A stretch of DNA of 64,000 nt. Source: Mycolicibacterium alvei (GTDB lineage: Bacteria; Actinomycetota; Actinomycetes; Mycobacteriales; Mycobacteriaceae). Shown here piece by piece: positions 41,522-49,996 of this stretch. The DNA lies in NCBI RefSeq assembly GCF_010727325.1, contig NZ_AP022565.1, forward strand, positions 1,984,001 to 2,048,000, given 5' to 3'. Each line of letters starts with the position of its first letter. Position 1 is the stretch's first letter. The notes beneath the pieces are model-generated. The model had not been told where the DNA came from and searched no databases. It saw only the letters and a list, made by a program, of their open reading frames with translations. Both the position numbers and the translations under genes were made by a program.

Positions 41522-43003
41522 GTGCCGTTCCCCCTACTGCGCTCCGTCGCTGTCGCCGCAGCATCGGCTGTGGTGCTGGGAACCGGGGTGGCCTGGACCC
41601 AGATCCGCTCGTTCGAATCCGGCATCAACCACATCAGTTCCGCAGCGCTCGGTGGGGGCGGCGACGACGGTGCCATCGACATCCTGCTGGTAGGGATGGA
41701 CAGTCGCACCGACGCCCACGGCAACCCGCTGTCCGCCGAGGAGCTGGAGACACTGCGTGCCGGCGACGACGTCTCGACCAACACCGACACGATCATCCTG
41801 ATCCGCATTCCCAACAACGGGAAGTCGGCCACCGCCATCTCCATTCCGCGCGATTCGTACGTCAATGCGCCGGGCTGGGGAAAGATGAAGATCAACGGTG
41901 TGTTCGGGGACGTGAAGCTCGACCGGATGAAGCAACTCGTCGAGGTGGAGGGCGAAGATCCGGCCACCGCCGAACCGAAAGCCACCGAGGCCGCCCGCGA
42001 GGAACTGATCCAGACCGTCGCCGGGTTGACCGGTGTCACCGTCGATCACTACGCCGAGATCGGGTTGCTCGGCTTCGCGTTGATCACCGACGCCCTGGGC
42101 GGCGTCAACGTCTGCCTCAAAGATGCCGTCTACGAACCACTTTCGGGTGCCGATTTTCCCGCGGGCTGGCAGAAGCTCGACGGCCCGCAGGCCCTCAGCT
42201 TCGTACGCCAACGCCATGACCTACCGCGCGGCGACCTGGACCGGGTGACCCGGCAGCAGTCGGTCATGGCGTCGCTGGCCCATGAGGTGATCTCCAGCAA
42301 GACGCTGTCCAGCCCGGGCACCCTGGGTCGATTGAAGGACGCCGTCCAACGTTCGATGGTCATCTCCGACGGCTGGGACATCATGGATTTCGTCCAACAG
42401 CTGCAGAAGCTGGCAGCAGGCAGCGTGGCATTCGCCACCATCCCGATCCTGCGTGAGGACGGCTGGAGCGACGACGGCATGCAGAGCGTGGTCCGGGTGG
42501 ATCCCGACCAGGTTCACGAGTGGGTGCAGGGCCTGCTGCAGGACCAGGACGCGGGCAAGACCGAACAACTCAGCTATTCCCCGGACAACACCACGGTCGA
42601 GGTGGTCAACGGCACCGACATCAACGGCCTGGCCGCCGCGGTGTCACAGGTGCTCGCCAACAAGGGGTTCGTGCCCGGCGCCACCGGGAATCACGAAGGT
42701 GCGCCACCGACGTCCAGCCAGGTGCTGGCTTCCACGGCCGACGACCTCGGCGCCCAGGCGGTGTCCAAGGATCTCGGTGGGCTGCCGGTGAACGAGGATT
42801 CGTCGCTGCCGCCCGGCGCGGTGCGGGTCGTTCTGGCCGCCGATTACACCGGGCCCGGCTCTGACGGCATGGACCCGTCGGCGGGAATCGTGGATCCGGC
42901 TTCTGCCGGCGACCCCTATAGCGACACCGGTGAGCAGAGCCCGCCGCCACCGCCGTCGCCGATCCTCAACGCGGGTTCGGACGATCCCAAGTGTGTGAAC
43001 TGA
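41522..43003 (+). CDS. lcp1: LytR-CpsA-Psr ligase, arabinogalactan attachment
   Basis: 493 aa, homologue of Rv3267, which joins arabinogalactan to peptidoglycan. Seen: one N-terminal membrane helix (about 6-26), LCP domain with LLVGMDSRTD, DTIILIRIP, SIPRDSYV and SFVRQRHDLPRGDLDRVTRQ, then a LytR_C domain (VEVVNGTDINGLAAAV) and a Pro-rich acidic tail. The GTG start is forced by an upstream in-frame TAG (41510-41512); TAGCCT ends 6 nt before it, suggesting a leaderless message. Neighbouring linker genes fit the role. Confidence 0.92.
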   Translation: MPFPLLRSVAVAAASAVVLGTGVAWTQIRSFESGINHISSAALGGGGDDGAIDILLVGMDSRTDAHGNPLSAEELETLRAGDDVSTNTDTIILIRIPNNGKSATAISIPRDSYVNAPGWGKMKINGVFGDVKLDRMKQLVEVEGEDPATAEPKATEAAREELIQTVAGLTGVTVDHYAEIGLLGFALITDALGGVNVCLKDAVYEPLSGADFPAGWQKLDGPQALSFVRQRHDLPRGDLDRVTRQQSVMASLAHEVISSKTLSSPGTLGRLKDAVQRSMVISDGWDIMDFVQQLQKLAAGSVAFATIPILREDGWSDDGMQSVVRVDPDQVHEWVQGLLQDQDAGKTEQLSYSPDNTTVEVVNGTDINGLAAAVSQVLANKGFVPGATGNHEGAPPTSSQVLASTADDLGAQAVSKDLGGLPVNEDSSLPPGAVRVVLAADYTGPGSDGMDPSAGIVDPASAGDPYSDTGEQSPPPPPSPILNAGSDDPKCVN

Positions 43004-43028
43004 TCGCCCTCGGGTAAAACCAGAGGTT

Positions 43029-43733
43029 ATGAGCACAGTCAGCGCTGCCGTCCTGGATCCGTTGTTGGCCGCGGACCCGGCGGGGCCACGGATCACCTAC
43101 TACGACGACGCCACCGGTGAGCGGATCGAACTGTCGACGGTGACCATGGCCAACTGGGCCGCCAAGACCGCCAACCTGTTGCGCGACGAAATGGGAGCCG
43201 GCCCGGGCACGCGCGTGGCGGTGCTGTTGCCCGCGCACTGGCAAACCGCGGCGGTGCTGTTCGGAATCTGGTGGATCGGCGCCGAAGTCGTGCTGGGCGG
43301 GGACGCCGACGTGGCCCTGTGCATCCGGGATCGCCTCGATGAGGCCGACGAGGCGGTGTCCGGAGGCGAGGTCGCGGTGCTGTCGCTGGACCCGTTCGGC
43401 AAGTCGGCCGCGGATCTGCCCATCGGGGTCACCGACTACGCCACCGCGGTGCGGGTGCACGGCGATCAGATCGTGCCCGAGCGCGTCCCTGGTCCGGCAC
43501 TGACCGGGCGTTCCGTTGCCGAGGTGCTGGAGGCGGCCCAAAATGCCGCTGCCACCCAGGGTTTCACCGCTGACGACCGCGTGTTGTCCACCGCGTCGTG
43601 GGCCACCCCGGATGAGCTGATCGCAAATCTGGTCGCGGTGTTCGCCGCCGGTGCGTCGCTGGTGCAGGTGACCAACCCCGATCCGGCCGCGATGGAGCGG
43701 CGCCGCACCACCGAGAAGGTCACCCGCGGCTAG
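43029..43733 (+). CDS. TIGR03089 family protein (Rv3268-like)
   Basis: 234 aa, resembling only the N-terminal part of an acyl-CoA synthetase (ITYYDDATGERIELST, NLLRDEMGAGPGTRVAVLLP, ASWATPDELIANL) without the AMP-binding catalytic core, so not an active ligase. Conserved after lcp1 in mycobacteria; function unknown. ATG with AGAGGT close upstream (AAACCAGAGGTTATG). Confidence 0.82.
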   Translation: MSTVSAAVLDPLLAADPAGPRITYYDDATGERIELSTVTMANWAAKTANLLRDEMGAGPGTRVAVLLPAHWQTAAVLFGIWWIGAEVVLGGDADVALCIRDRLDEADEAVSGGEVAVLSLDPFGKSAADLPIGVTDYATAVRVHGDQIVPERVPGPALTGRSVAEVLEAAQNAAATQGFTADDRVLSTASWATPDELIANLVAVFAAGASLVQVTNPDPAAMERRRTTEKVTRG

Positions 43734-43753
43734 GCTTCTTTCCGAGCCAGAAC

Positions 43754-43814
43754 GCCCAATGGCCAGTTATTGCACGGCCTTTCGGTGAAAGTGTGCGTTA
43801 ACTGGCCACTGGGC
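43754..43814. terminator. Long inverted repeat between convergent genes
   Basis: Arms GCCCAATGGCCAGTTA (43754-43769) and its near-exact complement (43799-43814; 15 of 16 pairs), with a 29-nt centre that can itself fold through TTT/AAA and GCAC/GTGTGC. It fills the gap between the TIGR03089 gene and fadE25, which converge, and likely stops both transcripts. Confidence 0.75.
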
Positions 43815-43823
43815 GGTGTTGGA

Positions 43824-44993
43824 TTACTTGAGCAGGGCGCGGCTCATCACCACGCGCTGAATCTGGTTGGTGCCCTCGTAGATCTGGGTGATCTTGGCGT
43901 CACGCATCATCCGCTCGACCGGGAAGTCGACGGTGTAGCCGGCGCCACCGAACAGCTGCACCGCGTCGGTGGTGACCTCCATGGCCACATCCGAGGCCAG
44001 GCACTTGCTCGCCGCCGAGATGAATCCGAGGTGGCCCTCGCCACGCTCGGCACGTGCCGCAGCGTGATACACCATCAAACGGGCGGCCTCGACCTTCATC
44101 GCCATGTCGGCGAGCATGAACTGCACGCCCTGGTTGTCGCTGACCGGACGGCCGAACTGCTTGCGGTCCTTGGTGTATGCGATCGCGGCGTCCAACGCAC
44201 CCTGAGCGATACCGACGGCTTGCGCACCGATCGTCGGGCGGGTGTGGTCGAGCGTCGCGAGTGCGGTCTTGAATCCGGTGCCGGGATCGCCGATGATCCG
44301 GTCGCCCGGAATGCGGCAGTTCTCGAAGTACAGCTCGGTGGTCGGGCTGCCCTTGATCCCGAGCTTGCGCTCCTTGGGCCCGACGACGAAGCCTTCGTCG
44401 TCCTTGTGGACCATGAACGCCGAAATTCCGTTGGCACCCTTGTCCGGATCGGTCACCGCCATCACGGTGTACCAGGCCGACTTGCCGCCGTTGGTGATCC
44501 AGCACTTGGCGCCGTTGAGGATCCAGCCGTCACCGTCGGCCTTGGCACGGGTCCGCATACCGGCGGCATCGCTGCCGGCCTCGCGCTCGCTCAAAGCGTA
44601 GGAGGCCATCGCCTCACCGGAGGCGATCGAGGGCAGCACCTGCTGCTTGAGCTCGTCGCTGCCGCGCAGGATCAGGCCCATCGTGCCCAGTTTGTTGACC
44701 GCCGGGATCAGCGAGGCCGAACAGTCGACGCGCGCGACCTCTTCGATGACGATGCAGGCCGCCACCGAATCCGCGCCCTGCCCGCCATAGGCCTCGGGCA
44801 CATGCACCGCATTGAAACCCGACGCGTTCAGCGCATCGAGGGCTTCCTGCGGGAAACGCGCATTCTCGTCGACATCCGCAGCGTGCGGGGCGATCTCCTT
44901 CTCGGCCAGGGCGCGGATCGCGGCCCGCAGCTCCTGGTGCTCCTCAGGCAATTGAAAAAGATCAAACGACGGATTTCCGCCCCATTCAGCCAT
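43824..44993 (-). CDS. fadE25: Acyl-CoA dehydrogenase FadE25
   Basis: 389 aa flavoprotein. Seen: YALSEREAGSDA, WITNGGKSAWYTVMA, the C-terminal FGGAGYTVDFPVER and IYEGTNQIQRVVMSR with the catalytic-base Glu of short/medium-chain enzymes. Very close to Rv3274c. ATG 44993 has AAGGAG 7 nt upstream; the ATG three bases earlier is too close to it. It diverges from the TetR gene; shared operator palindromes lie between them, so the neighbour probably controls it. Confidence 0.94.
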   Translation of the reverse strand: MAEWGGNPSFDLFQLPEEHQELRAAIRALAEKEIAPHAADVDENARFPQEALDALNASGFNAVHVPEAYGGQGADSVAACIVIEEVARVDCSASLIPAVNKLGTMGLILRGSDELKQQVLPSIASGEAMASYALSEREAGSDAAGMRTRAKADGDGWILNGAKCWITNGGKSAWYTVMAVTDPDKGANGISAFMVHKDDEGFVVGPKERKLGIKGSPTTELYFENCRIPGDRIIGDPGTGFKTALATLDHTRPTIGAQAVGIAQGALDAAIAYTKDRKQFGRPVSDNQGVQFMLADMAMKVEAARLMVYHAAARAERGEGHLGFISAASKCLASDVAMEVTTDAVQLFGGAGYTVDFPVERMMRDAKITQIYEGTNQIQRVVMSRALLK

Positions 44994-45078
44994 CATCGTC
45001 TCCTTCGCTGTCAGCGCTTGGCTTTCTTGGTTCAATCGTCGCCCGGACTGCACATCGAGTACATCGCCCTGCTACTTT

Positions 45079-45113
45079 TGGTACTCAGTACCATATCACC
45101 GGCACTCAGTACC
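45079..45113. promoter_or_regulatory. TetR-type operator and repeated half-site between fadE25 and its divergent regulator
   Basis: TGGTACTCAGTACCA at 45079-45093 has perfect 7-bp arms around a central C. ACTCAGTACC (45083-45092) recurs at 45104-45113, 21 bp away, that is two helical turns. The element lies between the divergent starts at 44993 and 45130, close to the TetR start. Confidence 0.75.
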
Positions 45114-45129
45114 CGACGGAGGTGTACCC

Positions 45130-45786
45130 ATGCCCGGCCAGCCAAGCACTCGGGAGCGTCTGGTGAGCGCGGCATTCGACCTGTTCGAAGAACGCGGCTA
45201 CGAGGCCACCAGCGTCGATGACATCGCGACCCGGGCGGGGGTGGGACGCACCACCGCGTTTCGTCAGTTCGGATCGAAAGAGGCGTTGATATTCCCCGAT
45301 CACGAGACGTTGCTGCGCCGGGCCGACGAGAGGTTGGCGGCGACGCCGGCCGAAGCGCTGCCCGCCGAGGTCATCGCGCTGGCCACCACCTCGGTATTCG
45401 AGAACTACCTCGCCGAGGGTGAGCGCGCCCGCACGCGGTACGGGCTCACCCGCTCGGTACCGGCCCTGCGCGACTTCGAGACGGCCGTGGCCTCGCGCTA
45501 TATCCGGATGTTCAGCAGGCACCTGCGGACCGCGCAGACCGAGGATTGGACGGCGGATCTGCGCGCCGAACTGTTCGCCAACGCCGTGGTCGTTGCACAC
45601 AACCATGTGCTGCGCCGCTGGCTGCGCGGCGAGGCGACCAACCCGCGCTCGGACCTGGCCGAGGCGCTGGCCGCAACCTGGCCGATCTACCGGGGCGGCG
45701 CCGGCCGTACCGCAGTGGTGGTGCTGTCGACCGACGAACCGGTCGAATCGCTGACACCGCGCATTCGCGCGCTGATCGGCGACTGA
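45130..45786 (+). CDS. TetR-family transcription regulator
   Basis: 218 aa. N-terminal helix-turn-helix TSVDDIATRAGVGRTTAFRQFGSKEAL, with a helical effector domain. ATG with GGAGGTG upstream. Divergent from fadE25; the palindrome between them is its likely target, so control of acyl-CoA oxidation with autoregulation is inferred. Not present at this place in M. tuberculosis. Confidence 0.88.
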   Translation: MPGQPSTRERLVSAAFDLFEERGYEATSVDDIATRAGVGRTTAFRQFGSKEALIFPDHETLLRRADERLAATPAEALPAEVIALATTSVFENYLAEGERARTRYGLTRSVPALRDFETAVASRYIRMFSRHLRTAQTEDWTADLRAELFANAVVVAHNHVLRRWLRGEATNPRSDLAEALAATWPIYRGGAGRTAVVVLSTDEPVESLTPRIRALIGD

Positions 45787-45787
45787 T

Positions 45788-46306
45788 TCACCCGTCGCCC
45801 AACAGGCGATCGCGCAACGCCGCGTCCTTCTCCAACACCATGGTTTCCAGGTCTGCCTGGAACTTCACCATCCGGTTCCGCAACGCGGCATCGGCTGAAC
45901 CGAGGATCCGCACGGCCAGCAGGCCGGCATTGCGTGCTCCGCCGATGGAAACCGTGGCCACCGGTACCCCCGCGGGCATCTGCACGATGGACAGCAGCGA
46001 GTCCATCCCGTCGAGTCGGGCCAGTGGTACCGGCACTCCGATGACGGGAAGCGGGGTGGCAGAGGCCACCATGCCGGGCAGGTGGGCGGCGCCGCCGGCC
46101 CCCGCGATGATCACCTCGATACCTCGGTCGGCAGCGGTCTTGGCGTAGTCGAGCATGCGTTGTGGGGTGCGGTGCGCCGAGACCACACCGACCTCGAACG
46201 GCACCTCGAACTCGGCAAGCGCGGTGGCCGCGTCAGACATCACCGACCAGTCGCTGTCGCTGCCCATGATGAGCCCGACCCTGGCACTAGTTCCCGGCAT
46301 GCTCAT
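45788..46306 (-). CDS. purE: N5-carboxyaminoimidazole ribonucleotide mutase
   Basis: 172 aa class I PurE. Seen: [39 protein letters not shown] and ALSLARLDG-like [19 protein letters not shown]. Converts N5-CAIR to CAIR in purine synthesis. The start may be ATG 46306 or 46300 (ribosome-site-like GGATGGG just upstream); either overlaps the end of purK by up to 20 nt, so the two are coupled. Confidence 0.94.
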   Translation of the reverse strand: MSMPGTSARVGLIMGSDSDWSVMSDAATALAEFEVPFEVGVVSAHRTPQRMLDYAKTAADRGIEVIIAGAGGAAHLPGMVASATPLPVIGVPVPLARLDGMDSLLSIVQMPAGVPVATVSIGGARNAGLLAVRILGSADAALRNRMVKFQADLETMVLEKDAALRDRLLGDG

Positions 46307-47510
46307 CCCATCCATCCGTCCACTCACCGTGTGACAACCAGTGCGCCGCCCGCACCGCACGCTCGCGAAGTTCATCCATGTCCGCACCGATGATATTGAC
46401 GTGCCCGACCTTGCGTCCGGGCCGTTCGCCCTTGCCGTACAGGTGCACCTTCGCGTCGGGGATCCGTGCGAACAGGTGGTGCAACCGTTCGTCCATCGAC
46501 ATCGTCGGTGTCTGCGGCGCCCCGAGCACGTTGGCCATCACCGCTGCCGGGGCGATGGCCGAGGTGTCGCCCAGCGGGTAATCGAGCACGGCCCGCAGAT
46601 GCTGCTCGAACTGGCTGGTTACCGCGCCATTCATGGTCCAGTGCCCGGAGTTGTGCGGCCGCATGGCCAGCTCGTTGACCAGCAGTCCGCCGTCGACCGT
46701 CTCGAACAACTCGACCGCCAGCACCCCGACGACGCCCAGCTCGTTGGCCACTCGCAGGCCGAGTTCCTGTGCGGCCGAACCGAGTTCGTCGGACAACCCG
46801 GGGGCCGGGGCGTACACCTCGACGCAGATGCCGTCGCGTTGCACGGTTTCGACGACGGGCCAGGCCGCGCCCTGCCCGAACGGCGAGCGTGCCACCAACG
46901 CGGCCAACTCCCGGCGCATCGCCACACGTTCCTCGGCCAGCACGGGCACTCCGTCGGCCAGGTAACCGGCCACGGTCTCGCGCGCGGTGGCCAGGTCGTC
47001 GGCCATCACCACGCCCTTGCCGTCGTAGCCGCCGCGCACGGTCTTGATCACCACCGGACCGTCGATCTGCTGCACGAACGCCTCGATGTCGGAGACCGAG
47101 GTGATCTCGGCGAAGCGCGGCACCGCGACGCCCAGGCTCTGCAGCTTGCGCCGCATCAGCAGCTTGTCCTGGGCATGCGCCAGCGCCTGTGGTGGTGGGT
47201 TGACCGTGACGCCCTCGGACACGAGTGTCTCGAGGTGTTCGGTCGGCACGTGCTCGTGGTCGAACGTCAGCACCGACGCTCCGTCCGCAGCCTTGCGCAG
47301 CGCATCCAGGTCGGTGTGCGAGCCGATGACGACGTCGGGGCTGACCTGCGCGGCGGATTCATCCGGCCCGGCGGACAGCACCCGCAGGGTCTGCCCCAGC
47401 GCGATGGCCGCCTGGTGCGTCATCCTCGCGAGCTGGCCTCCGCCGATCATCACCACGACAGGAGGTACCCCGCGCGAGGGGGAAGTCGGCTTCTCGGGAG
47501 TAGTCGGCAC
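46287..47510 (-). CDS. purK: N5-carboxyaminoimidazole ribonucleotide synthase
   Basis: 407 aa ATP-grasp enzyme, acts before PurE. Seen: [40 protein letters not shown] and [23 protein letters not shown] 47510 is chosen because PTTPEKP precedes the conserved core; no good ribosome site is visible. It diverges from gtrA. Confidence 0.93.
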   Translation of the reverse strand: MPTTPEKPTSPSRGVPPVVVMIGGGQLARMTHQAAIALGQTLRVLSAGPDESAAQVSPDVVIGSHTDLDALRKAADGASVLTFDHEHVPTEHLETLVSEGVTVNPPPQALAHAQDKLLMRRKLQSLGVAVPRFAEITSVSDIEAFVQQIDGPVVIKTVRGGYDGKGVVMADDLATARETVAGYLADGVPVLAEERVAMRRELAALVARSPFGQGAAWPVVETVQRDGICVEVYAPAPGLSDELGSAAQELGLRVANELGVVGVLAVELFETVDGGLLVNELAMRPHNSGHWTMNGAVTSQFEQHLRAVLDYPLGDTSAIAPAAVMANVLGAPQTPTMSMDERLHHLFARIPDAKVHLYGKGERPGRKVGHVNIIGADMDELRERAVRAAHWLSHGEWTDGWDEHAGN

Positions 47511-47619
47511 GCGCTCTATGGTGTCATGCGCGGATTCATGTCCTCGTCGTGACCGACGCATTGACCTGCGGTTAAGGTCCGGGGTCTGCAGCGATGCGGC
47601 ATCTCACGGTGCATTTACG

Positions 47620-47625
47620 TACAAT
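47620..47625 (+). promoter_or_regulatory. -10 box TACAAT of gtrA, leaderless start
   Basis: TACAAT ends 8 nt before the GTG at 47634, so transcription should begin at or next to the start codon. There is no Shine-Dalgarno. No clear -35 box, as usual for mycobacterial promoters. Confidence 0.55.
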
Positions 47626-47633
47626 GTTCAGTT

Positions 47634-48296
47634 GTGTCCTTTGCCGATGCGACGATCGCTCGATTGCCGCAATTCGTCCGTCCCTATGCCGAGCGGCATC
47701 ACGAACTGATCAAGTTCGCGATCGTCGGCGCGACGACGTTTGTCATCGATTCGGTGATCTTCTACACCCTCAAGCTCACTGTTCTGGAGCCCAAGCCGGT
47801 CACCGCCAAGATCATCGCCGGCATCGTCGCGGTCATCGCCTCCTACATCCTCAACCGGGAATGGAGCTTCCAGAACCGCGGCGGCCGCGAGCGCCACCAC
47901 GAGGCCCTGCTGTTCTTCGGGGTCAGCGGCGTGGGTGTGCTGCTGTCGATGTTGCCGCTGTACTTCTCCAGCTATGTGCTTGGCCTGCGGGTGCCCGAGG
48001 TGTCGCTGACGACGGAGAACATCGCCGACTTCATCTCGGCGTACATTCTGGGCAATCTGCTACAGATGGCGTTCCGGTTCTGGGCGTTCCGGCGCTGGGT
48101 GTTCCCCGACGAGTTCGTCGGCAAGCCCGATCTGACGCTGGAGTCCGTGCTCACGGACGGCGGTATCGCCGAATCGCTGGAGAACCATGCCGAACTCCAC
48201 CAGCCTGCGACCGTGACACCGCTGCGCCGGGTGGGCCGCCGCGCGAAGGCGCGTCAGCTGGGCGATGATTCGGACCCGGTGTCGAAGAGTTCCTGA
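47634..48296 (+). CDS. GtrA-family membrane protein (Rv3277-like)
   Basis: 220 aa with four membrane helices (about 26-46, 53-72, 92-114, 133-152), as in GtrA proteins that help flip polyprenyl-linked sugars or anchor glycosyltransferases. Seen: LIKFAIVGATTFVIDS, SYILNREWSF, and FRFWAFRRWVF. The last 43 nt coincide on the other strand with the decayed 3' end of a bPH-domain gene, showing that the two genes once overlapped tail to tail. Left border of the accessory island. Confidence 0.88.
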   Translation: MSFADATIARLPQFVRPYAERHHELIKFAIVGATTFVIDSVIFYTLKLTVLEPKPVTAKIIAGIVAVIASYILNREWSFQNRGGRERHHEALLFFGVSGVGVLLSMLPLYFSSYVLGLRVPEVSLTTENIADFISAYILGNLLQMAFRFWAFRRWVFPDEFVGKPDLTLESVLTDGGIAESLENHAELHQPATVTPLRRVGRRAKARQLGDDSDPVSKSS

Positions 48297-48375
48297 TACC
48301 GCAGTGAGCGCGACGCCGATTCGATGATCAAGGTGCCGGTGCGCATCAGCCGGTCGGCAAGCCCGTGTCAAACTC
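48254..48375 (-). pseudogene. Relic of the bPH-domain gene, 3' fragment
   Basis: Read on the minus strand this gives HGLADRLMRTGTLIIESAS, then R-SLRYQELFDTGSESSPS and TGA (48254-48256). The intact gene at 62669-63187 ends HGLTDRLMRTGTLIIESAS ... LLYHEVFDTLGSEESPS; the relic lacks about 16 codons in the middle, in frame. Over 48311-48367 against 62774-62830, 51 of 57 bases agree. The fragment starts abruptly near 48375, where homology ends. It marks the left end of the island. Confidence 0.85.
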
Positions 48376-48477
48376 CTGGTCTTGACGTTGTCAGTTACAT
48401 GTGAGTCGGAACAGCGCCGTTGTTCGCTGTCATGCTCCTGGTGCACCCTCAGAAGTGGGCCTATCGAGGAGGACACC

Positions 48478-49053
48478 GTGATCAACGACATGTTCGTGAT
48501 GGAGATCCCGATCCTGGAGAAGATTCTGCGGACGGTGCTGGTCTACGCGGTGATCATCGTGTTGTTTCGGCTGACCGGCAAACGCGGCTTGGCCAGTCTC
48601 AACACCTTGGATTTTGTGGTGATCTTCCTGTTGAGCAATGTTGTGCAGAACGCGATCATCGGCGCAGACAACAGTCTGCTGGGCGGGGCGGTGGGCGCGG
48701 TGACGTTGGTGGCGGTCAACACTGCGCTCAACCGGCTGATCGCCGCCAGTCCAGTCGCAGCCCGGGTGTTCGAGGGCACGGCGACGACAGTGATCAGTGA
48801 CGGTCGGGTCGACGGGCGGGCGATGCGGCGGCTCGGTTTGCGCCGCGGCGAGTTGGAGCATGCCGTCCGGATCCAGGACGGGGACACGACCGACGATGTG
48901 GAGCTGGGCCTGTTGGAGCCCAGCGGCCAGCTGGTCCTCACTCTCGCACCCCGCGCGCAGCCCGCGACCCGCGGCGACCTTGCGGTGCTACTCGCCCGCC
49001 TCGATCACATCGACCAGCAGTTGACGATCGCTCGCGGCCTCGGTCAGGGGTAA
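48478..49053 (+). CDS. DUF421 membrane protein
   Basis: 191 aa. Three N-terminal membrane helices (TVLVYAVIIVLFRLTG, LDFVVIFLLSNVVQNAII, GAVTLVAVNTALNRL) followed by the cytosolic DUF421 domain (RVFEGTATTVISDG, GLRRGELEHAVRIQDG) and a short helical tail with DHIDQQL. Family role unknown; the Bacillus YetF/YdfR group is linked to spores and stress. The GTG is preceded by AGGAGG at 5 nt. First gene of the island; it converges on the small hydrophobic gene with hairpins between. Confidence 0.82.
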   Translation: MINDMFVMEIPILEKILRTVLVYAVIIVLFRLTGKRGLASLNTLDFVVIFLLSNVVQNAIIGADNSLLGGAVGAVTLVAVNTALNRLIAASPVAARVFEGTATTVISDGRVDGRAMRRLGLRRGELEHAVRIQDGDTTDDVELGLLEPSGQLVLTLAPRAQPATRGDLAVLLARLDHIDQQLTIARGLGQG

Positions 49054-49093
49054 CCCGCGCGAAAAGAAGCGGCCGTTCATCGCCGGTCGAGCT

Positions 49094-49183
49094 GCGGGAG
49101 AAGCGTCTCCCGCGCAAGGAGCAGGATTACGGCTGCGCGCTCAGTCCCGTGTCCCCTGCTGGGCTAGGCGTGATGACGCCTAG
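49094..49183. terminator. Two hairpins between convergent genes
   Basis: First: GCGGGAGA (49094-49101) with TCTCCCGC (49106-49113), loop AGCG. Second: CTAGGCG (49164-49170) with CGCCTAG (49177-49183), loop TGATGA. Both stems are perfect. They separate the DUF421 gene from the small membrane gene and probably act as a two-way terminator. Confidence 0.7.
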
Positions 49184-49196
49184 GCCGGTATCCGGC

Positions 49197-49346
49197 TCAG
49201 GCGTTTCGTTTGACCCATCCCACGATCGCTGTTGCGACGAACAGCACTGCGCCCACAACGATCAGCCAGAAGAGCCCTTTGATGAACACCCCGAGCAGGA
49301 TGAGGATCACCCAGATCACAAGCAACGCGACAATGAGACCGATCAC
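49197..49346 (-). CDS. Small hydrophobic membrane protein, 49 aa
   Basis: Short gene: VIGLIVALLVIWVILILLG, then VFIKGLFWLIVVGAVLFVA and TAIVGWVKRNA, i.e. two membrane helices with a Lys between and a basic end. AAGGAG lies 6 nt before the GTG 49346. It follows csbD by 28 nt, so the two are probably one message under the stress-type promoter at 49646-49669. Proteins of this kind are common in actinobacteria next to stress genes but have no known function. Confidence 0.75.
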   Translation of the reverse strand: MIGLIVALLVIWVILILLGVFIKGLFWLIVVGAVLFVATAIVGWVKRNA

Positions 49347-49374
49347 GGCGGACTCCTTCTTCTCAGGACCGGGG

Positions 49375-49548
49375 TCAGTCCTTGAAGACGTCCTTGACCT
49401 TCTCGCCGGCCTGCTTGATGTTGCCTTTGGCCTGATCCTTGCGGCCCTCGACCTCGGTGTCCCGGTCCCCTGTTGCCTGCCCGACCTTCTCCTTGGCCTT
49501 TCCAGCCAATTCTTCGGCCTTGTTCTTAGCCTTGTCGACGGCGCTCAT
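49375..49548 (-). CDS. CsbD-family stress protein
   Basis: 57 aa, highly charged and helical: MSAVDKAKNKAEELAGKAK, EKVGQATGDRDTEVEGRKDQ, AKGNIKQAGEKVKD. CsbD is a sigma-B-controlled general stress protein in Bacillus subtilis; its function is unknown. ATG 49548 with GGGAG 7 nt upstream. A sigma-B/sigma-F-like promoter lies about 100 nt upstream. Confidence 0.9.
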   Translation of the reverse strand: MSAVDKAKNKAEELAGKAKEKVGQATGDRDTEVEGRKDQAKGNIKQAGEKVKDVFKD

Positions 49549-49645
49549 GTGCTTCTCCCTATTTCGGGTGCGGGCCGTGCCGCGGGTTCGCGGCACGGGA
49601 ATAACACAGCGTGGGAACGACATTCGCCACACGCCCAACCATCGG

Positions 49646-49669
49646 ATACCCATCACGGCGATGTCTAAC
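49646..49669 (-). promoter_or_regulatory. Sigma-B/sigma-F-type promoter before csbD
   Basis: On the minus strand GTTAGA (49664-49669) and GGGTAT (49646-49651) are separated by 12 nt. This fits the general-stress consensus GTTTAA-N12-14-GGGTAT, with the -10 box perfect. It faces csbD, whose start is about 98 nt downstream. Confidence 0.65.
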
Positions 49670-49996
49670 CGTTCTCGCGTACTCGGTGGACGAATCGCTA
49701 CTACCCACGTTCGTTCGGGTTCGACAAGCGGTCGGCGGGCGGCGCTGCTGCAGATCCACGGTGGGTCTCCGGTGCGCGAGGCCGCTCGGGCGACTCAGCT
49801 TCCGTTGACTCGTAGTCCGGATCGATCGCGTCGGCGCGTTCCCAATCATTGTTGAGCTCCTCGCGAGACGCGGCCGCATCGAAAGTGTGTGCCTCCGCGC
49901 GGCGGCTCCGCGATAGAACTCGACCGGCCGCCTACCGTCTGGTCTGCGCTCTTATCGAGATTGCCCCGTCGGCGCGCACACCAAACGTCGAACCGC
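49670..49996. other. Gap between csbD promoter and the GH15 gene; possible gene remnant
   Basis: On the minus strand a frame open from about 49935 to TAG 49701-49703 reads EAHTFDAAASREELNNDWER, then ADAIDPDYEST and an acidic, Pro-rich end. It looks like a real C terminus, yet has no usable start codon or upstream domain, so it may be a decayed gene end. Otherwise no feature seen. Confidence 0.3.

Noticed and set aside
49149..49385. 78-codon plus-strand frame over the small membrane gene
   Set aside because: His/Asp/Glu-rich shadow of the hydrophobic minus-strand gene, which has a good ribosome site.
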